Positions 47,401 to 50,870 of a stretch of DNA of 64,000 nt are shown one piece after another. The position numbers and the translations under genes were made by a program. Source of the stretch: Arctic95D-9 sp035967665 (GTDB lineage: Bacteria; Verrucomicrobiota; Verrucomicrobiia; Verrucomicrobiales; DEV007); assembly GCA_035967665.1 (NCBI GenBank), contig JAYWLB010000025.1:1-64000 (forward strand), in the 5' to 3' direction. The notes under the pieces were generated by a model. It worked only from the letters and a program-made list of their open reading frames with translations, was not told the origin of the DNA and searched no databases. Each line of letters opens with the position of its first letter. Position 1 is the first letter of the stretch.

Positions 47401-49612
47401 CGGAACCACCGAAATTGGCCCCGGCGTTCACCGTGACCACCCCGCCTGCCGCGAGATTACTGCTTCCGTCAGTGACACGAAGCGTGCCCTCGCTGACAAT
47501 CACGCTCGCCAACCCGTCGTTGCTCGTATGGGAAAGCACCACCGTGCCCGCCCCGGTTTTCACCACGTCGGCAATTGTTGCAGTACCGTTGTCATCTCTA
47601 ATTCGCCCGTCGAGGAAAAGTGTTCCTCCCTGACCTGCGAAAAGTTCGAAAGTTCCCGTTGTTGCCAACGCGTCAATCTCAAGGTCGAACTGTCCTGACC
47701 AGGTCGCCGAGGAAGCTCCGTCCTGAAGACCAATCGCTTTTGCGTTGTTGCTGGTAACAATTCTCGTCAACGTCGTAATATTCACGCCGTCGCCGATCAA
47801 CAAGCGTGCATCACCGGACACCATCAACTGCCCTTTGCTCTGAGCGCCCTCCTCTGCAATGATCACCGTCCCATCCGAGGCACGAAAGCGCTCAAGAGCA
47901 CTGCTGTTCCCGGTATTGGCAAGCACCAGAGTCCCTCCGCCGGTCTTCTCCATCCACGCATTATCCACCCCGGAAGAAAGAAGCCCGGTCACCGTCACGG
48001 TGTTACTGGCCGTCGCAACATGCAGATTGGCGCGATTGGAAGCCGTTTCCAGAGTGATAATATCACCGGAATGAGTCTGTGTCGTAACCCCGTCCCACCG
48101 CAAGTATTTATCATTGTTAGTATTCCCCAGCGTAATCGTATTCGAAACATCAACCCCTTCGCCCACACGAAGCTCAGCACTGTTGTCATCCATCAAAACG
48201 CTACCGGTACCCAATGCGCCATTGGTCAGAACATAGATACGGGGACTACCCTGACCTCCCGTGATCGTCCAATCGCCGGAAAAGGTCCCGGTATTGTCGG
48301 CAGATAGCCGCACATTGGCGTCGCCTGTGACATTGATAGATCCCGTTCCCGTCAATGAACTGGTTGCCTCAAACCGGATATCTTCATCACTGTCGGAAGT
48401 GTCAAAGCCGGCACCATCGCTCAGTTGAGTGAATCCCTCCCCGGAAGTGATGGTGATTGCGTTGCCCTGAATATCGACCTTACCGCGAAATCGCAGAATA
48501 TCGTTATTGTCCTCATTAATGATCAATCCGGTCTGACCGGTCGCAGCCGTTCCAAACTGCAGAGTCGACCCGGCAAGAAACTCATTGTGATCATTATTTC
48601 CGTCTTCAAGCATCGATACCTGTCCCCCGTCAGCGATTACGATCACACTAGGGCCATCCGGATCATGTCCGTCAGTGGCGAATTCAAGACCATCGAGAAG
48701 GATTTCACCATCAACGGTATCTTCGAAAGAAGTCGTTCCCCCCGAACCGTCAAGGACCAGAGAATCCGGCACTGTTTGGTCAACAGTTCCTTCAGTTACC
48801 GTATTGTTGTTGGACTGAGTGATCACCGCGAGATGTCTCCCCTCCAGGGAATTGGCGATAGCCCCATCGGCCTCGCCCCCGTTCAGTATCCGGCGCTCCC
48901 CCTCTTCAAAGACCCCATACATCGTTGATGTTTTCAGCCCGAGCTCATATTCATCCAGCAAACCGAGAATATGTCCCTGCTCGTGCATGATCACACTGAG
49001 CAAATCAACCCCGTCACGTGCCAACCCGTCAACGCCCCCCCCTGACGCAGCCCTCAACAATCCATCGATCTCCACAAACTCCTCATCCAGCCACTCCGTG
49101 TCATCCACGAACCATCCCCGGTTAGCGGCATCATAATCAAGAGAAATAGTATTGCCCTCAGCGGAGCCGATAACGGATCCCTCAAGATCTGAAACAACAT
49201 AATTGATTCGCTCGAGAGCCTCGACCTGATCTTCAGTCAATCCTGACTTCTCCCACCTCGCTATTGCTTCATTAGCCAAGCGCTCCAAATCCTCATCCGA
49301 AAAACTTAACTCAAACTCTTCGTCAAGCGATGGATCACCAAGCCCGTCAAAATCGACATCGAAAACTTCCGACTCCTGAGCGACGACACTCTCATTTGCA
49401 CTCCCGTCATCAGAGCCTTCAGGCTCAACAGGCACCGGCGTGCCGGAAAACAAGACTCGTGGCTCAAGCACCTCAGCAAAGAGAGGTCTATTATTCGCCT
49501 TGACTGCTTTTGTGTTCTTTTTAGATCGAGTTTCAAGCCATTCCCGGTAAGCGCGAGCCAACGAACGGGCAAAAAACCAACGCTTACGACGGGAGGATGT
49601 CGTATTCTTCAT
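22541..49612 (-). CDS. Giant LEPR-XLL/metzincin/PATR/VCBS repeat protein (9,023 aa)
   Basis: One uninterrupted frame encodes 9,023 residues. The N-terminus is basic, with an LEPR-XLL motif (L49-E-P-R52-V-L-F-S-G) typical of PVC surface proteins. A metzincin-like domain follows: H210-E211-Q-G-H214-I-L-G217-L-L-D220, with a probable Met-turn at M231. Residues about 290-4600 are autotransporter-associated beta-strand (PATR-like) repeats. They include a Big_5-like Ig domain (about 2,050), a choice-of-anchor-D-like domain (about 2,850) and two beta-helix-like starts. Residues about 4,615-8,850 hold about 14 VCBS-like repeats with inserted LamG/lectin-like domains. The last 170 residues form a domain shared with the upstream giant. 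By eye I found only one cysteine (near 24,310). There is no autotransporter barrel or RTX motif. A secreted adhesin or surface layer with a protease head is likely; the export route is unknown. Confidence 0.93.
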   Translation of the reverse strand: MKNTTSSRRKRWFFARSLARAYREWLETRSKKNTKAVKANNRPLFAEVLEPRVLFSGTPVPVEPEGSDDGSANESVVAQESEVFDVDFDGLGDPSLDEEFELSFSDEDLERLANEAIARWEKSGLTEDQVEALERINYVVSDLEGSVIGSAEGNTISLDYDAANRGWFVDDTEWLDEEFVEIDGLLRAASGGGVDGLARDGVDLLSVIMHEQGHILGLLDEYELGLKTSTMYGVFEEGERRILNGGEADGAIANSLEGRHLAVITQSNNNTVTEGTVDQTVPDSLVLDGSGGTTSFEDTVDGEILLDGLEFATDGHDPDGPSVIVIADGGQVSMLEDGNNDHNEFLAGSTLQFGTAATGQTGLIINEDNNDILRFRGKVDIQGNAITITSGEGFTQLSDGAGFDTSDSDEDIRFEATSSLTGTGSINVTGDANVRLSADNTGTFSGDWTITGGQGSPRIYVLTNGALGTGSVLMDDNSAELRVGEGVDVSNTITLGNTNNDKYLRWDGVTTQTHSGDIITLETASNRANLHVATASNTVTVTGLLSSGVDNAWMEKTGGGTLVLANTGNSSALERFRASDGTVIIAEEGAQSKGQLMVSGDARLLIGDGVNITTLTRIVTSNNAKAIGLQDGASSATWSGQFDLEIDALATTGTFELFAGQGGTLFLDGRIRDDNGTATIADVVKTGAGTVVLSHTSNDGLASVIVSEGTLRVTDGSSNLAAGGVVTVNAGANFGGSGDIASLVTAGAYQAGSGILVDVDGTAGTPQLTIGASPVDVTGLNLELNVLNVPANTTAFTILSNVTGTFANVADGSTVTLDGNDYTVTYAGNDVQLALVAAATPETDIVVDGSGALIISDINGGVSDDNITLSVGVSDYFITSAAPANVLQASSGTLINANTVAIPISSVTNGIQFLSGGGSDTLTLSGNLDLNGDLVVESANVNLPDGYAFRSANDSGVTIGGTVTVAGNGDLSFDLGAGDVTISGDGSNLSDFRVMRHSGTGTITIDSDINSDGGLFFDGVTLGNANFMVNGEITGSGNTTVRNDAHVFVSGDNSAGGAQAGYTGNWTVDGNPGDATLYINHENALGSGNVTLTDSASRVRINVDGTFANNFTMTATGNEKTLEVFNDLNVELTGTVTLNETTSSGTRNRLEVENGATLTISGTLDADASGFQVQGGDASSRLIITNGNGDNVVAGRVTLTDPGEMVVRDSAAIGTAEVYLNDTNAALVLGDGVTLSNDIRFTDSNSQKQIRMESAGSATISGTVLIEEDDVSGADPLPRIELDSGEVLEISGAVTGTPAQNGGLDKQGGGTLILSNPVNDFGGELAISGGSVFVNGGVIAAAVDLQSGGTLGGIGTIQSDIVSTGGTIHAGDAGVGTLTTAGAVTLDSASTMEVRITDASTSDQIIASGAVDLGSANLSITVDPGFVPTGGETFVIIDNSSAVVTGQFSAGTTNFVSGGYEFSVSYAGGADSFDVVLTLVGVAPTEVEVNLDVSGNLVITDEGVGTDSADTITVTENATHYFFTSGGGSIAVGTDNSGLPGAVLQTSPDVVQVLKVAVTNFTIQTSFTGIESGMGADTKSDVVNLNIDPNVAGFVSVTADTINLNSSVTSTGGGDITLTGNKILNADITLSGGDVFLLDGDDAGLGAVDNSIGTTDLNGNTLTLDVTGTAGNQTGRIIGVGSIVKEGGGTWDLNAYGDITGFPNSNDAPNTDMRNTFSGGPVLVNEGTLAIVNGSGSQGRAIRNTMDVVIASGAVLDLGLANTISDGTRIEVQSGGTFNVNAGDLIGQVTGEGNLNLNSGTLQLRPLAGATFSGTINGSSTITLYGRYNSERAWILDETTGGSYTGTIIVGNYSSNNSNAAPQHGLYVNGTTDANRVSVRSHRENDGGFEILDGLMGGIGNLDVTSGGLDAQILTTIRPGQDGLGNTSVGTLSVTGDVTFGANSSDSQINNLISGGIITGGPAAFEGVRATTKLEMRIDAANDTNDVLAIDGDLDLDRTDLVLLDMSGGALAGADDEVYTLITYTGSLSNADSLNGVNVPAGYRIDTGISGKINLVVDVPAITATTPVDDAPAAAIYDNLVLTMNQSVEPGAGNITLVPTAGGASIVIDVNDASQVTIVEDVVTVNPADDLLPSTDYHVLVDATALTNGTNAFAGIADTTTFNFTTDADPFAAMAEDTAVFFVSGQLIIRDINSDSADAITIRDNGTDIEIVDTGGLTINSSLAGGVGSGTSTVLVARSAITDGILFETANGTDSVTLETVTVTGGIDIDAETTNFNGVVTASGEIRVRGAAVLTGSSTIDTASSHSTIRFDSTIDGGNNLTLDAGDGSVIVTGAVGSATRVGILTARDVDTITFASSVTAAELDILDGSATIANGLDLTNTLDVANSTPVGTATRTASLEVSAGAVVVGSGDATDIVRIGRMQGDGRPDGIGSVDFSNASSVTFDVVRVDIGQADSPGGGGSQGSLQLSNLGTNTITATSLEVGDSPNDGNTAVTSSIVFGAMTNNLFIDTIEIGNRKSKGTATVESGGIVNLAGNSSAAAVLRVGYNDAGTAAINSGDVDFTGGRFNATLSTLVIGQHSSSSGGGVGALIWEDGTVSAATVILANPGATGTSTNPTNTVGTLTMSGGAVLEATTIKLGDSSTDSGVANFNLDGGEIRNIAGGDLAVENIIMTMGASDATFDIESGQTASFTTGAGINRTGAGLVNFELDVDGTGAGSSSQITFVDAFDLADANLIVGDGAALADEASYPLVTSTAGISNAFASVDLTGTLADEAGYQLVVGTNVASLDLVAPDANVEGNSVSILDGDTTPDAADHTDFGSAFTLGDMVVRTFTIENTGTQDLTGVAVTLTGDTTSFTHSVPAVTTLTAGNSTTFTVTFDPSTAGTKNAAISMSSNDPDESPYTFAITGEAVFAAVPTVVYVDDDLAGSTVGDDVADADLGEAGAQAGRFGYNVFATITDALAAIDPAGGNVIVNSGTYSETVALASGFTLEITGPDSAGAVEITELSSAAGSTLSIEGSSTLTVNNAASRTIAGVISGTGGLIKAGTGALMLSGANTYEGDTNVNGGSLVVAHDTGLGDAATGETFVSSNTSLQFSGGITVAEDITLAGGGNGIVRNLSGNNTITGEITLNGNSDFRGNNLTISGGIVSTGNRNVSFNGIFTIDSNPISIGTGRVDFTSNVNNPVNASQLNIGGNTWGVTKIAFGGYLLLGGNDFIPTSSAIQFGHNQDTNPAMGTLDLNGFNQTVASIETIGGSLDAPGGVNQTITGGGILTVNQVAGLEEFQGRITDGASATSLVKSGAGALLLNNTSGIANSYTGKTTISGGTLSLEGDTQLDNSSEIEVANGAAFDVSARTGGGYAYAGDLTGAGTVNGNLNAGVGGNLQPGDNSGDDEGTLTITGDMTITGDFDFTVDGANTDSLDVTGEVTLGGGLTFDVAADPTATTITVIDNDAAEAISGTFSGLAEGDNLFLGTVRYTISYAGGDGNDVVLTIAPDETTAYVDGSGNLVVTDIENDSADAISISIDGTDYLITNSVQSFEEKIPTSSVFGGLIVQSAFTGDEATDTGVDSVTLGSGMTFAGPVTITADTISVAGDLTTTVGSIALNGDVTLTGDVELEASEAPVGEVLISGAVALGANELTVNAAGPGSAISGSISGTGSVTKSGDGALRVEFESSYNGLTSVDGGTLELHYDGGAVGNALGWGGGDFAINNGSRLEIVAEDSRRPVFNSKTFTYDGTGGGVIDLSGNIIFQSQANTIRTTGGAGDVFSGSFANLQSNRLNFDIADDGTDAVDLTVSVPLTGNGGNIAKAGGGLMVLSGNSSYTGVTAVNSGTLFINSDNSSATGAVTVVAGATLGGTGTTGGPVTIDDDGILAPGANGVGTLTIANDLTLNGDLDIEVNGVTTAGTDFDQVVVNGDVSLGATSMLITGGTTVSAADITIVSNDLSDTVTGTFTGSSLVEGDTVTINGHRFSLSYVGDTDSNDIVLGAFQPTTVYVDLSFTDASNGDPVDGDQETAANDTARVGVDAFDTFAEAIAALDSSKDGTIVVNAGNYPEAIDLTTFPQNINLVFVEGATSVTSLETGPADTIVLGGNTAPVTLTLGDGNDQTIAGVVSGAGGITKVGTGTLTLGSTGLDNIYTGVTTVSEGVLKLGSAQALGNQLVATGALGTVSDTPGTVVESGAALDLNGLPGIAMSQFIDEVISIAGNGIAANLDEGAIFNSGSSLTNRGLGVVILSDDASLGNDGARFDVRVIGSDTGGPHQYTKVGDNFIGISGQPNFSKVVINGGDYGMAGGFGFNNVTNNEVEINANGTLALYRSKGLTANIALNDGRILNNQGGDSTLRTSTINGTITVTGTNSRIETENGGTGSIQLTVNSLIDGVGSLSKESTGELVLTAVNTYTGDTNVNGGTLTLDSSGNAIAGDLNVSGSGLVKFSASDQIADTATVDVVDGGVRLDMNDFDDTVAAFAIGGVDQGETTHGSTSSTAATQNDTVFEANAGVLRALVLPTLAPVDIVDDQTGGPVTEGNLVTYTVTFSEDIDASTVTAADFGNAGTAAITFGAITETAPGVFSIEVTPNSSGTLQLEVVSGAVITDVAGNALDTTAAIADDTTITVNSLGSQPPVAVDDTLTAPNEVSEDVIFNSSPAYGSVLDNDSDPNNDVLSIASSDAFSANGAAVIMNTDGTFTYDPTVSGALQMLQAGESTTDTFEYTVTDGGAPVSGAALELTAAQGEMGPFGRTTDTTFEAVVQPTDLTGNEIIFESGGGNGVGLVLNGADLIFSVTQNSGGTQTARVTHTLMPADIAQPLHIIATMDFAGNGTATLYVNGVEVGSATSTADITTFGGGDAAGFGAPGGANLGGFGAGFGPVIQGVNYGLSFGALDGTASLFRAYNDKLFTQAEVSQNYQSSIGQTDTATVTITVNGANDTPVANDDFVEGGFENATFTSTATNASGNVALDTILTNDGVVEGAQLEYTAGNQSDFTNDSAVWENIGSAGSPGDWNLTDVSLNTAPGSSHQGITESLSFNGTSSFGTMVGTGPNGIGAINDTDGDVTLEAWIKPAALGQTATIFEAGGGTGIGMTLQGDDLVVNINPGGGNGTSLLTYDLNSDPLGLLGAGATAEFFQVMMSVNNTTDSVELFINGVRVGQATAPGIGDWDGGDAAGLGRFGGVNTGATQDASAGTAFDTYYNGEIASFRLYGDALSEADALQNFKAVSVGTDLDGNTVTASGIVDLVTDGTGNTVEAIGTEVTLASGAKVTLDDATGTFTYDPNGVFDYLTSGETATDTFTYQVTEVLSAAEISAGATAQTEMATVTIRIHGLSDAINDVVTAAEDNATTFEQNQITGNDNLPVMTSALLEYDATFQVDSPWENAGTAGSSFDIDLSGAPVVAASSGTFAGISKAYDFNGTSHGGLLPDVSGIAGNPTDTDASWELVFQPDASGTGQQILFEAGGGGTGMSIIYDATAGTVIATIDGSDPDADLTTLQVSGAVGTADFNHVVVTYLRDGVNGDELRLYVNNVLLNADTTTSDLDGTGLLNSGGNVDDWSGGDTPGLGKSGGSVALSLTAGVFDGRMARFALYGTAFSAAEVTSNFNALSTAPAVMITGVDAASTSGGTVVLNSDGSVTYTPPTGVFDDLAFGETATDTFNYTIDDGAGGTSTATVTVTIEGENDAVTAADDTAMTTESSSVDINLLGNDVDVDSNDSKIVVAIDDAGATGTVAAGSGAGTTETVVLLDTFDTGAAPTTGDDADDPEDGAWSTLSSATIALVNDDAGINRNGALSITNPSTFDVGKVDFSTIELAVGESLTAEFDFRIEGTVANSGNALRFGLYEYGSSAPADTGYFIMRGTGTNSSGSVVKDLVTGGTFLGGGGNEDLGSINALSLNNNDPHRARMIISRTEAGSVTIELIVDGTSLGSVTDNTGVVNTRFGAFGISSGSAENDFVIDNVRIAHHEANQVTYDPNGQFERLAAGETATDTFTYTTADQNALTDGLEAHLAFGESATGTTQTAIDLSGNGRDGVLDGDAAVAAGNSPVAGDMLTLDGAGDSVTLTDYTGVAADGARTISAWIKTIGTNEAIVSYGVNATANPHEKFVFRVQSDVGQGQAGAIRVEINGGAIIGGTAVNDGNWHHVAFTYGGGALNSGSLWVDGKVETLSYDAGTATVNTGVGADVVIGRDPFAGAARDFTGDLDDVAIWSRELSADEIADIYFSALDQGNSFQSHDHATVTVTISGENDRPVTTDDSGSATESGGVANGTAGSTATGNVLTNDSDADTSDTIWVATVTFEGTLKVVPDGGTATIDSDYGQLVIGSDGSYTFTVNEANADVLDEIDSVLENFTYTVSDGSSETVTANPDVFVEFASLASGSNVNGTSDGTGLSGNWAGTGTIYGAAGSLSSSNYNVPDTGNTTALQGRYGQARQTTRALATPLAGEVWFSFLVNNPTATSVGGISFNTPVGDGIPSNGDAFIAAEGTSLDVAGTVIANQFTLGQTALVVGRVGFNADGDEVIDVWVDPPLTTDATLPLPTGSATAEFGTGITTLGLLTYNNTGSASTVGNGGIVDNFAVDNDFADVTGIVWNPEGTLAITTEGSNDNPVAYNDTATVVETGGVNNDPATGSNAVGNVLGGTGAGTGDVADTDADGDHSPTAGDGSVVVSDIAFGGTPFQATNTGGTVSGSGNTLIDGAFGTLSIAADGSYTYTPDAAATDSLDSGDTAMDAFTYTIEDGEGATAIATLTVTINGTDDLAVAVDDTAEIRETGLGDTGESATGIDGNVSTNDVDVDDVVGSTDVPVTAISFAGTPFQTANQGGAVAAGTDSTNGTVIDGMYGTLTMGADGTYNYVLDDASVDHLTPSDQVTETFTYTIAGGETTAQPDAAMNFGDIGVGVFPNNTTNLGVGFSGNWNGTSTLRGISGSLSSTNYNLPDTGANNTALQGTYGQERQSINTLNTAVDGEVWFSFLVNNPLATSVGGISFNTVGTEGIPSNAAVVISAEGEDLVIGGTTFAGEFTLNQTALVLGRVTFDAAGNEVIDVWVDPPLTTSPSLPAPTASGSVELGASITTIGLVSYNATGVAGTVGNGGIVDNYAIDNSFTNVTGIHTDTADIVITITGENDAPIAYDDENEAVEAGGIANGTPGSTATGNVISNPLAAGPRPTTGTTNPGFDSALETDGQELISVTVDGVTYTDLQGAVYAGQSGGQGSLFGTVNEGTPADNAAALSGLSVSTGRTNMAQTDFNFASMINAGDSKGILLGEINISGQAGDPLTVVPLDASGNPIGDFTLSISDTSYGAQLGLMNVTNGVPNISTRLTSFSISDFTGTGTLTGVAGIRLVDATSNFDPSVVATFSTADSDVDSGDTLSVSNIEFSGTAFAGSTNTGGDLNAGATQTIDGQYGTLVINRDGSYTYTINEEVADSLDPGEEVFETFSYTISDRDTGDASWDFTGSGAQNDPKDWTVINGFAYTGTTSSGDGLAAGTATGLHVHDDHPNAHPVFLASSPEVRFENGTDPGEIMIEAVFYGGAGDQGNAGQIYDNPNEVINAFGGGTNLAGQKGLALFNVDTGQYETTYFDSANGANSETITVTRADLIADGIDLSGTYQFHFFDNDSGGWGWTKLVSLDVNGYKGQFDTADLVIKVTGANDTPVATSDIANAVEAGGIANGTAGVDPTGNVISDNAADSDVDGDDTPGTNVLISNIAFGGTPFAGSTNAGGSVTGATLIDGAYGTLSIDTDGSYTYTVDQDLADQLDALDQEIETFTYTLTDDSGASTTSTLRVFINGANDTPDAVDDTVEVFEASGTNNNYAAVDASGNVFSNDVDADAADVLGTSVQVTTFTLGGTTVNAGQTINGTYGDLTINADGTYTYTQGVSAAQAAALDLLDEGDLVDEVFSYTVSDDAATAASWTFNSETEGWQVLSGNEAYRGDGIVPQVAPSDRPFQLDNDHETFLIASPTFTFDGSTLDSTNVLTFDLVGGAGNQSGSAVPATPGDVIAFNGGNSDSTGQKGVALFNVATGQYDYVFYDTMNDSGVETFNLTAADLGNPVAATEYQLHFFDNDEVSWGWGQLNSIAAAGTTVATAATTDTATLTVTVFGKNDLPVAVADTAKAVEAGGVGNAIPAVNPTGNVLDNDTDVDDNDNLATGFVDNTSVNVTTVSFGGNTVAAGTTISGTYGDLVVNADGTYTYTQGVSAAQAAAVDALDVGDEVDEVFTYTIDDGQLQERFTINFDDLADGTVPAGVSTSGAGPLGTIRDGGIVLSADDQTNTNSVYRIPAQTNSSLGWEASYGVTFADAAGEAGNDLPADGIGFSYGNIPAGGVFGESGSGSPLLNFVIDTYGPSAGNQQGYQVRLNGTIIGRIDQALFNSGESFTANVIVSWNPADGISMSVNGAAVFTNVATPGFVGDDSYTFAVSTRTGGADQDAVLDYVSIATEPDSVSNTLTVTLCGTNDAPVANEDTDTVTETGGATTGETATVSGNVITGVSANGLGGKDTDVDDDDNVGDHGLDTGALFPSVQVTGIVYGTTAATGGVGSTITGTYGDLVMSSDGSFTYSLDDTRVDALNAGDNPTEVFTYTIDDGQGGTHTATITITVNGTNDNPIAEDNANAVEEDVTLTATGNVITDDDGLNNHPDTNVVPNPNVNVDTDVDNAIGDLTVAPVGGSAGSPVSGEYGQLVLNADGSYVYTLSNNSPAVQSLAEGEVVYDSFEYRLSDGSGGSDTATLRIKITGDNDDPDTVPDTVTVFEGGQGGSETAGGNALGNDSDIDQNGTSPDDVLSVANVKFDGTPFDGSVNQGGAVGASGTLVDGLYGTLSINSNGEFIYTVDGNLQTTRSLAAGQVGIETFIYLVNDGNGGLVEEEIRVRVVGAAGGKIGDFVGIGGSGILEGFRFAESGRLRFDEPNSGAPLLFLMPTYSGTAEPGSVVSLTIIGPDGSVFRGGSMTVVADLSGGWIAKFGDLEMGNSYYYIRVEVRPPVWDAGLPGHFETFFAPAINSSYSESETLTVDSIFGRRLNTVALEQMINTDRHPNGSNLDWRS
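28331..30496 (-). repeat. Duplicated jelly-roll-like module within the giant gene
   Basis: Two copies (28331-28940 and 29892-30496) encode strongly similar stretches of about 200 residues. Shared blocks include G-E-V-W-F-S-F-L-V-N-N-P, V-I-D-V-W-V-D-P-P-L-T-T and N-G-G-I-V-D-N. Each copy sits inside a VCBS-like repeat, so VCBS plus insert was probably duplicated as a unit. Confidence 0.75.
48780..49475 (-). other. LEPR-XLL motif and metzincin-like protease region
   Basis: This region encodes the LEPR-XLL motif (codons near 49445-49470) and the zinc-binding HExxHxxGxxD motif (first His codon at 48983-48985). The D-Y-D-A-A-N-R-G-W-F-V-D block near residue 160 precedes the motif in many PVC and cyanobacterial matrixin-like proteins as I know them. 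Asp as third zinc ligand occurs in some metzincins. All three ligand positions and the glutamate base are intact, so activity is plausible. Confidence 0.7.
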
Positions 49613-49941
49613 AATTCGGGGGAGGTAGGGGAGTAAGAGGGAAACGTAAGTCCTTTAGTTGCTGGAAGTGATTCGAGCAGGGACTTTTTCAGCTATTCTT
49701 ATCAAATGTGACACCGCGATCAAGTGTGATTCCCAAAAAAATCACACTTTCAGCGAATTGGCACCACTGACTGTTGCTCCGAAACGACGAAATGTGACAA
49801 AAAGAGGGCAAAGTCGACCCAAAGTGTGTCCCCGGAGTAAGTTAAACTCTCAAAAAAGAATCAAACCAATACTCCGGGCACTCAACTAACCTGTCTTAAA
49901 TCACGATTCTCCAGCTACCCCCAAATCGACATCGCGGAAGA
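49613..49941. promoter_or_regulatory. Gap between the two giant genes with palindromes and TGTGA motifs
   Basis: There is no credible gene here. A perfect 10-bp hairpin (AAGTGTGATT 49722-49731 with AATCACACTT 49740-49749, 8-base loop) and a 9-bp inverted repeat (CCCGGAGTA 49831-49839 with TACTCCGGG 49870-49878) are present. AAATGTGACA occurs at 49704-49713 and 49791-49800. The inverted repeat lies about 60-110 bases after the second giant's stop and could stop transcription. The TGTGA sites lie about 90-190 bases before the first giant's start. The 30 bases before its ATG are C/T-rich on the coding strand, with no Shine-Dalgarno. Confidence 0.5.
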
Positions 49942-50870
49942 CTACTCGGGCATCCCGTTCGCTCGTCGCCAATCGGCATTCGAGCCATTCGGATGCGCAT
50001 TGCCCTCAATTAACCCATCCAGAGCGATAGAGTTCAAGCGGCGTCCCATAACGGAATCGACTGTCAAGACATCCGTCTCGCTATGCGAACCGTTAATCGC
50101 CGGAGCAAAGAACACTTCAAAAGAACCTTTCGCGCCGGTGCTCCAGGCTGGAGCTGCCGTTTCCACCTTCACATAATAGAATGTATTTCCAATCTCCAGT
50201 CCGCTGAATTTCGCTATCCAAGCCCCGGAAAGGTCGGCGACCACGGTCAGCGATCCGCCCCGCAAAGTCGAACCGTCCGCTCCCATCACTGACAGGGTGA
50301 TCACAGATCCCGGCGCCGCTGTGCCTGAATACGTTGGCATCAGCAAGAGCAATGGCTCGCCTGTTCCTCCGTCACCGGTGCCTCGTCTCTCCGCAAACCG
50401 GAACCCTTCAAGAATGCCCGATCCGCCTACTCCGAAGAATTCACCGATCTTGCCTCCGGTCGATCCTACGACCCGAACCACGATCTTCTCTTCGACGAAA
50501 CCACCACTTCCATCACTCACCAGGTAGATGAAGGTTTCCACTCCGACGTCGCCTGTGTCCAGCGCACGGGTCGTAGGCAGACTACCGTCCACGGTGTAGA
50601 CAAAGTTTCCGTCAGCATCGATGGAAAGCGTGCCATAGAGACCATCAACCAGCCTGACCGATCCGGGCACGACCGCACCACCGGCATTAGTCGATCCTCC
50701 AAACGGCGTTCCGTCAAAACGGGTATTCACCACTTTGAGCACGTCATCTTTGCCCTGCCCGTTGATATCAATATCCGTATCATTCGCGAGCGCATTTCCG
50801 CTCACCGTTTCCGAGCCACCCTGCGCGCCTTCGAACACGGTTACTACATCAGTGGCTAAAACCGGATCGT
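49942..50870 (-). other. C-terminal block shared by both giants, copy 2
   Basis: Counterpart of 22541-23460. It holds the last VCBS-like repeat, then G-G-K-I-G-E-F-F-G, G-S-G-I-L-E-G-F-R-F-A-E, M-P-T-Y-S-G-T-A, a G-R-R-L-N-S segment and H-P-N-G-S-N-A-D-W-R. It carries nine extra residues after the D-W-R compared with copy 1's two. Confidence 0.8.

Noticed and set aside
22541..49612. Classical autotransporter (type V) interpretation
   Set aside because: PATR-like repeats are present, but there is no C-terminal beta-barrel; the C-terminus is a soluble-looking domain shared with the paralogue.
49722..49749. CRP-type operator in the TGTGA palindrome
   Set aside because: The spacing between TGTGA and TCACA is 12 bases instead of 6, so a classical CRP site is not supported.
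49659..49889. 76-codon plus-strand open frame between the giants
   Set aside because: No recognisable motif, and it runs through the palindromes that better explain the region.
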